A stretch of 11,451 nucleotides of DNA. It comes from Halobacteriovorax sp. (GTDB lineage: Bacteria; Bdellovibrionota; Bacteriovoracia; Bacteriovoracales; Bacteriovoracaceae). A program made the position numbers and the translations under genes. A model generated the notes under the pieces. The model was not told the origin of the DNA and ran no database searches. It saw only the letters and a program-made list of their open reading frames with translations. The stretch spans positions 1 to 11,451 of the forward strand of contig NZAF01000145.1 of the NCBI GenBank assembly GCA_002686115.1. The letters run 5' to 3'. Shown here piece by piece: positions 8,181-11,451 of the stretch. Positions within the stretch are counted from its first letter, which is position 1. Each line of letters starts with the position of its first letter.

Positions 8181-8422
8181 GTGCAGGACTGCGCTGATAC
8201 AAAATGATTATACGCTTATTTAAATGGCTTGCAGCGCCGACATGTCCGAGCAATATGGTCGGTATCCATTATTAGTCCGTCATGTTGATATGCTGCTTTT
8301 TAAATTAAGTTACGCAGTTTAATTCGTGATCTGGATAGACCCCGTCTTGAAATGTTTGATACCCCCCGCACGCCATCAACAACTTGACCTTGTGTTGCAA
8401 ACAATGAAACTCGGTGAAACCC

Positions 8423-8457
8423 CTTGAACCGAAAAGTCGCTTAACTGTCAGTTCAAG
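8423..8457. repeat. Short inverted repeat in the tnsA-RT gap
   Basis: CTTGAAC (8423-8429) pairs with GTTCAAG (8451-8457) over a 21-base loop; TCGGT (8411-8415) and ACCGA (8428-8432) offer an alternative fold. No T-run follows, so it is not a clear terminator. Confidence 0.3.
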
Positions 8458-8493
8458 TCGAGACTAATTCAAGTAAAACAAGGAAGTGATTGA

Positions 8494-8574
8494 ATGGACT
8501 CAATATTTATTCTATTAATCATAGTGCTCAGGTCGGTAGGGCCTGAGGTCTGTCAAGCCAGAATTTTCAAGTGA
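8494..8574 (+). CDS. Possible 26-aa hydrophobic peptide
   Basis: The ATG at 8494 follows AAGGAAG at good spacing (7 bases). The N-terminal half, MDSIFILLIIVL, is strongly hydrophobic, followed by a basic and polar tail. The shape recalls small membrane peptides such as type I toxins, but no family is recognised and no antisense RNA was identified. A CTCAGG/CCTGAG hairpin lies inside the frame. It runs convergent to the reverse transcriptase gene. Confidence 0.25.
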   Translation: MDSIFILLIIVLRSVGPEVCQARIFK

Positions 8575-8583
8575 ACGAAATCT

Positions 8584-8599
8584 CTTCTTATTTAAGAAG
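8584..8599 (-). terminator. Weak hairpin after the reverse transcriptase gene
   Basis: CTTCTT and AAGAAG pair around a four-base loop, 33 bases past the reverse transcriptase stop codon. No good T-run follows on the minus strand, so termination is uncertain. Confidence 0.3.
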
Positions 8600-8632
8600 T
8601 ATTACAGCTCATTTTTCTTACTTCCTTACCAT

Positions 8633-9748
8633 TTAAGCCTTCAATGATTTTTTGGCCAAATCGCATTCTATTTTTACAACCCTCGTGACCTTGACGTTTA
8701 TTTTTTTTAATACTGATAACTTTGATGAAAGCTTGTTATATTCCTTAATAGTCTTAACTTTTCTGACTTTTCGTACAAATTTTTTAGCTTTAGCCTCGTC
8801 AACTTTTCTCATTAGTGAATTAAGTGTTGTAAGATAAGCTTCACTCTTTGTTGAGCCTTGTGCTTTCAAGGTTTGTATTTTGCCTCTGATTGACCTGTAA
8901 AGGCTAACTACTGAGTCAATTGTGTAATCTGTTTCAAGCAATCGTTCAAATTTAAAAAGCATCGCTCTAGTGTCTGAGACTTTCTTAGGGTTTGGCTTTA
9001 TTTTCTCATTGTTTATTACAATGCCATGCACAGACATCCGTCTGCTGCTATTCGCGTAATTGCTTTTTTTAGCAGTTCTATGAGGTTGAAGACCTTGAGA
9101 AATAAAAATCCCGTACACTTTTGTTCTAAGTTCCCCAATATCACGACTAAAGTCATCTGTTTTATGACTAATATGAACATCATCGTAATATCGCGTGTAG
9201 CGAAAGCCCAATAGTTTAAGTCTGTCTACTAAAAACGGTTCTTTGGCATAAAAAATGATATTGGCTAGCGACCCGCTAACAGGGCTACCCTGAACAAGAT
9301 AACCATCTTTAGTACACAATAAAGCTGCTACTTCAGCTACTTCTGGCGACATTTTGTATAAATATTTAAAGGCTTCAAAAACACTTTTAAAACTAACCTG
9401 AGGAAAAAAGTTTTTGATATCCTCTGACAATAGTCCCTTGCTCCCAGCATGAACTTCGGCATTATCTATGTAGCTTTTACCTTTTTTACCTGCCGATATA
9501 TATTCCGGAAGTAGAACCTTATCAATAATTCGCTTCCTAAAATTTGATAATACGATCTTTAAAGGAGGTAAGGCGTCATAGGTTATTCTTTTTGAACCAT
9601 CATCTTTTTCAATCTGTTCTGATTTTCGATATAAATTTGAAGTGTTGTTAGCTAGCGCGACAAGCTCACTTGATGGTATCCGTAAAGCGCTTGCTAGCGA
9701 GTCAATTGACGCAATGCCTGCTTGAGGGTACTCAATTTGTGATGACAT
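8633..9748 (-). CDS. Retron-type reverse transcriptase
   Basis: 371 residues, a usual length for retron RTs, which copy part of a partner RNA into branched msDNA. Motifs in order: NAEVH (96-100), the retron NAxxH signature; SEDIKNFFPQ with D110 of the first catalytic motif; QGSPVSGSLAN (153-163); the catalytic YYDD (187-190); and VHGIVIN (240-246), at the place of the VTG triplet that reads the RNA partner in retrons, here with His instead of Thr. The basic C-terminal region (about 290-371) is the expected RNA-binding thumb. There is no fused integrase or maturase domain, against a group II intron. The ATG overlaps the upstream helix-turn-helix gene by 17 bases, implying coupled translation. 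The Thr-to-His change should be checked in an alignment. Another defence RT class is possible but less likely given NAxxH. Confidence 0.85.
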   Translation of the reverse strand: MSSQIEYPQAGIASIDSLASALRIPSSELVALANNTSNLYRKSEQIEKDDGSKRITYDALPPLKIVLSNFRKRIIDKVLLPEYISAGKKGKSYIDNAEVHAGSKGLLSEDIKNFFPQVSFKSVFEAFKYLYKMSPEVAEVAALLCTKDGYLVQGSPVSGSLANIIFYAKEPFLVDRLKLLGFRYTRYYDDVHISHKTDDFSRDIGELRTKVYGIFISQGLQPHRTAKKSNYANSSRRMSVHGIVINNEKIKPNPKKVSDTRAMLFKFERLLETDYTIDSVVSLYRSIRGKIQTLKAQGSTKSEAYLTTLNSLMRKVDEAKAKKFVRKVRKVKTIKEYNKLSSKLSVLKKINVKVTRVVKIECDLAKKSLKA

Positions 9749-10007
9749 ACTTTCGAGCCAACTCTTTTAACGTAATGTTAAGCTCAAAATATTCGTCTTC
9801 TTCGACATCCTCTGAAAGTAAAATGAATATGTTAAGTGGAACTCCCAGCGCTTTACAAACAGCACGTATAGTAGAAATAGAAGCATCGCGCTTTTCATTT
9901 TCTATCTTTGAAAGATATGACTTCGTAGTATTTGATTTTTCAGCCAATGCGGCCAATGAAAGGCCTTTGGCACTTCTGATCTCTTTAAGCGTTTTTCCAA
10001 TCAACAT
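9732..10007 (-). CDS. Xre/Cro-type helix-turn-helix protein in the retron operon
   Basis: 91 residues. Residues about 5-60 form an HTH_3/Xre domain (LKEIRSAKGLSLAALAEKSN, then TTKSYLSKIENEKRDASISTIRAVCKALGV), a DNA-binding fold of phage-type repressors. The C-terminus is acidic (EDVEEDEYFEL). The ATG at 10007 is chosen because GAGG lies 7 bases before it; a TTG at 10019 would be in frame but sits upstream of that site. It ends inside the RT gene. Some retrons carry a small HTH protein as their associated gene; it may be effector, antitoxin or autoregulator. It could also act on the tnsA operator, but nothing in the sequence proves that. Confidence 0.85.
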   Translation of the reverse strand: MLIGKTLKEIRSAKGLSLAALAEKSNTTKSYLSKIENEKRDASISTIRAVCKALGVPLNIFILLSEDVEEDEYFELNITLKELARKYVITN

Positions 10008-10075
10008 ACTATACCTCAAGAATCAATGGATTTAGTTGGCTGGTTGTACGATTGGATAGTAGTCACTTTGTGCAT

Positions 10076-10282
10076 CTACTCAGTATCGAAGCCAGCCAAC
10101 AACTTAATGAGAAACAGTATTCTCACCGCTACGGCTAGCCATTTATCCTGACTAGATTTACAACATGATTGGCTCTCAAGACTAAAAATTGCCTTATCGA
10201 GTTCGTCCAATGTACTTTTGTCTACGGTTCTTGCGCATTTATCTCTAGCATCTTTCAATGCTTTCAACGTTTGATCTTTCAT
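10076..10282 (-). CDS. 68-aa protein with hydrophobic C-terminus, first gene of the retron operon
   Basis: Not a family I recognise. The N-terminal 35 residues look helical and charged (MKDQTLKALKDARDKCARTV), then comes a short Ser/Cys-rich stretch with a CC pair at 40-41, then WLAVAVRILFLIKLLAGF (48-65), which could be a membrane-associated helix broken by Arg and Lys. The start at 10282 is chosen for AAAGAGG 9 bases upstream; the same frame stays open to 10489 but the extension overlaps RNA-like structure and lacks a ribosome site. It lies 68 bases before the helix-turn-helix gene. By position it could be the retron's toxic effector or an accessory protein (inference). Confidence 0.6.
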   Translation of the reverse strand: MKDQTLKALKDARDKCARTVDKSTLDELDKAIFSLESQSCCKSSQDKWLAVAVRILFLIKLLAGFDTE

Positions 10283-10300
10283 GTGAAACACCTCTTTGCT

Positions 10301-10426
10301 ATCACGGTTACGGGAAAACCCCCGCCCATTAGCTTTACCTGAACCGAAATGAAGTGCCGTAGACAAACCAGACCAATACCACCAGAGAAAATTACTCTGG
10401 ACTTTCCCGCCCAAATCTAACGTGAT
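10301..10426 (-). ncRNA. Candidate retron msr-msd RNA
   Basis: Read on the minus strand, ATCACGTT (10426-10419) pairs with AACCGTGAT (10309-10301), one bulge, as a1/a2 ends would. The 5' arm runs straight into TTAG, whose G (10417) is placed like the priming guanosine, although the usual AGC is AGA here. The 3' arm is preceded by CGTAA, as in the Ec86 RNA from memory. Inside, CCAGAG-TAATTTT-CTCTGG (10400-10382) is a clean msr-like hairpin, and CGGGAAA (10409-10403) can pair TTTCCCG (10317-10311). A long msd hairpin is not obvious. It lies just upstream of the first retron ORF, the normal place. Confidence 0.4.
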
Positions 10427-10499
10427 TCCACGATGATTGCTTAACCTTGGACACTTAACGATTGAGATGTAACGTTCAACCAATGTCACACGGGCATTG

Positions 10500-10797
10500 C
10501 CTTATGTTGGAAAAGTTAGTTCACATAATAAAAATCAAGCGAACGGCTTCGCAGCCTTTTGCAGTTCTTAGTAATAAGAGATGAATTTTGAAAGAGCACG
10601 CAACAGAAGATAACTCCTGCTCAATTTGTAGACTACCAAAGGGTGTCCTAAGAGTCAACTTTTTTTATAAATCAAGATGCTTATCCTATTTGGGATGAAG
10701 TTTTCGAAAATAGAATTAATTGAATAAGCTAACCGAAACCTTGTTAGGCACAATTGGTTTTAAATAGGGCCAGCTTGATCACCCCGAAAGAAAATAC
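10500..10797. other. Leader gap upstream of the retron, no gene
   Basis: Only open frames under 20 codons are present. It holds the possible retron promoter, a GGCT-TCGC-AGCC hairpin followed by TTTT on the plus strand (10545-10560), a CAGGAG/CTTCTG hairpin on the minus strand (near 10603-10620), and a TTATGT/ACATAA inverted repeat (about 10502-10529). The retron RNA could begin in this stretch. Confidence 0.5.
10630..10658 (-). promoter_or_regulatory. Possible promoter for the retron transcript
   Basis: On the minus strand TTGACT (10653-10658) and TAGTCT (10630-10635) are 17 bases apart. The -35 box is good and the -10 box poor. A TATTAT near 10525-10530 is an alternative -10 without a matching -35. 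Confidence 0.3.
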
Positions 10798-10800
10798 AAA

Positions 10801-10824
10801 AAAACCCGCAAAAAAGCGGGTTTT
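10801..10824. terminator. Strong bidirectional intrinsic terminator
   Basis: AAAACCCGC and GCGGGTTTT form a perfect 9-bp stem with an A6 loop. On the minus strand the stem is followed by a run of eight T bases (including stem bases), the stronger direction. It would stop transcripts entering from gcvP before they reach the retron, insulating the cargo. Confidence 0.85.
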
Positions 10825-10848
10825 GATTCTATTTTATTTGACTTTCCA

Positions 10849-10913
10849 GTCGCAGAGTTAATTGTTGTCGCAGACCTAATTATTTCCGGTCGCGGACTTA
10901 ATTTCGCTGCACA
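10849..10913 (-). repeat. Candidate transposon right end with three TnsB-type repeats
   Basis: GTCGCAGA-(G/C)(T/C)TAATT units begin at 10849, 10867 and 10889 (the last GTCGCGGACTTAATT), spaced 18 and 22 bp. Read inward from the right, a terminus TGTGCAGC (10913 to 10906) leads directly into the outermost repeat, the layout of Tn7-type ends, which start TGT. The next five bases outside are GCAGT, a possible 5-bp duplication that cannot be tested without the left end. The TGT call is inference; the repeats are direct observation. Confidence 0.55.
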
Positions 10914-10987
10914 GCAGTTCGCCCCTTTCAATCACTATTTATGATCGGATTTTAACTAGCATGGTCGGGATCAATTACGAATAACCT

Positions 10988-11061
10988 TTCCCAAACTTTA
11001 ATAACCCGCTCCCAAACCTTAATGGGATTCCCACACTTTGCGAACTATTCCCAAACCTTAA
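10988..11061 (-). repeat. Second array of four repeats next to gcvP, possible transposon end
   Basis: TTCCCAAACCTTAA-like units begin at 10988, 11009, 11028 (degenerate, TTCCCACACTTTG) and 11048, spaced 21, 19 and 20 bp. They partly match the first array (consensus nTCnCAnACCTnAA). Such spacing on one face of the helix fits TnsB sites. The nearest inward-reading TGT is at 11092-11090, inside the last gcvP codons. This may be the outer end of the element or of an older one. Confidence 0.5.
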
Positions 11062-11079
11062 CGTTACCGGTCAAGCACC

Positions 11080-11451
11080 CTATTCCTCAACATAGCTCTC
11101 AATGCTAGGGCAAGAACAAATTAGGTTACGGTCGCCGAATACGTCATCAATACGGTTAACTGTTGGCCAGAATTTGTTTCTGTGTACTTCTGGCGCTGGG
11201 TACGCCGCTAACATGCGGTCGTAGCTGCGGTTCCAGTCGTTGTCGCATATATCTGCTAGCGTGTGCGGTGCATTGTGTAGCGGGTTGTCAGTGGCATCCC
11301 ACTCGCCACTTTCTACTTTTGCTACTTCTTCACGAATGCTGATCATGGCATTAATGAAGCGGTCTAGTTCGTACTTCGCTTCCGACTCGGTTGGCTCAAT
11401 CATAAGCGTACCCGCTACTGGGAAGCTCATGGTTGGCGCGTGGAAGCCGTA
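11080..11451 (-). CDS. gcvP: Glycine dehydrogenase (decarboxylating), P protein, C-terminal 123 residues (5' partial)
   Basis: The P protein is the PLP-dependent decarboxylase of the glycine cleavage system, which turns glycine into CO2 and an aminomethyl group on the H protein. The frame enters at 11451 as YGFHAPTMSFPVAGTLMIEPTESE and contains the family hallmarks DRFINAMISIREE, DNPLHNAPHT and FWPTVNRIDDVFGDRNL(I)CSCPS. The full protein is about 950-970 residues, so some 830 lie outside the window; the PLP lysine is upstream. It is core metabolism, not island cargo, and marks the chromosome side of the junction. The last residues (SYVEE, TAG at 11082-11080) lie next to a repeat array and might be supplied by a mobile element end. 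Confidence 0.95.
   Translation of the reverse strand, partial: YGFHAPTMSFPVAGTLMIEPTESEAKYELDRFINAMISIREEVAKVESGEWDATDNPLHNAPHTLADICDNDWNRSYDRMLAAYPAPEVHRNKFWPTVNRIDDVFGDRNLICSCPSIESYVEE

Larger units (their letters stand above)
7704..8632. other. Long gap between tnsA and the reverse transcriptase gene
   Basis: No long gene is supported. 7704-7875 is very AT-rich with many A and T runs, perhaps a bent or easily opened region. 7958-8038 holds a repeat array. Two small plus-strand ORFs (8088-8180, 8494-8574) have ribosome-site-like sequences but no recognised family. 8423-8457 is an inverted repeat (CTTGAAC / GTTCAAG, 21-base loop), and 8526-8546 a CTCAGG/CCTGAG hairpin. The region could encode an unrecognised RNA. 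Confidence 0.5.

Noticed and set aside
8652..9214. Plus-strand open frames within the RT gene
   Set aside because: They are antisense shadows with low-complexity sequence and no domain.
8633..9748. Group II intron maturase
   Set aside because: No maturase or HNH domain, and the NAxxH signature points to a retron RT.
10283..10489. N-terminal extension of the 68-aa protein to 137 residues
   Set aside because: No ribosome site at the upstream start; the extension covers the paired segments of the candidate RNA, while the ATG at 10282 has AAAGAGG before it.
10741..10752. GTTAGGC as an integron attC core
   Set aside because: A matching RYYYAAC partner and the paired inner boxes of an attC site are not seen.

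Overview
The window looks like an accessory island in a marine gammaproteobacterium, probably Vibrionales or Alteromonadales. That assignment rests on the GcvP and RND protein sequences, the modest GC content and the kind of island; it is inference, not a database result. The right edge is chromosomal: the 3' end of gcvP (glycine decarboxylase P protein), on the minus strand at 11080-11451. The left edge is the 3' end of a CzcA/CusA-type heavy-metal efflux pump gene on the plus strand (1-141), most simply read as cargo of the same mobile element.

Between them lies a Tn7-like transposition module, all on the minus strand and tightly packed: tnsA (259 aa), tnsB (748 aa, DDE transposase), tnsC (502 aa, AAA+ ATPase), a short TniQ (338 aa) and a long TnsD-like TniQ (476 aa) with helix-turn-helix segments at its C-terminus. 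No cas gene or CRISPR array is visible. A good sigma70-type promoter with a perfect 6-3-6 palindrome (7658-7672) over its start point drives tnsA. From 7704 to 8632 no long gene is seen. This stretch holds an AT-rich block, a run of about 20-bp repeats (7958-8038) and two weakly supported small ORFs.

From 10282 down to 8633 is a minus-strand cassette that looks like a retron: a 68-aa protein with a hydrophobic C-terminus, a 91-aa Xre-type helix-turn-helix protein, and a 371-aa reverse transcriptase with YYDD and the retron signature NAxxH. Just upstream of the first ORF (10301-10426) are paired segments and a hairpin whose layout resembles an msr-msd non-coding RNA. The retron therefore sits between tnsA and the right end, not in the usual cargo position beyond tnsD.

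The right boundary region has two arrays of short direct repeats with a period near 20 bp, as expected for TnsB-binding sites. One (10849-10903) leads to a candidate terminus ending ACA at 10913. The other (10988-11061) abuts the gcvP stop codon and may be the end of a second or older element, or the true outer end. No matching inverted array appears in the left 680 bases, so the left end should lie outside the window. Working model: TnsABC plus one or both TniQ proteins move the island, the long TniQ picks the chromosomal site, and the retron and metal pump are the payload.
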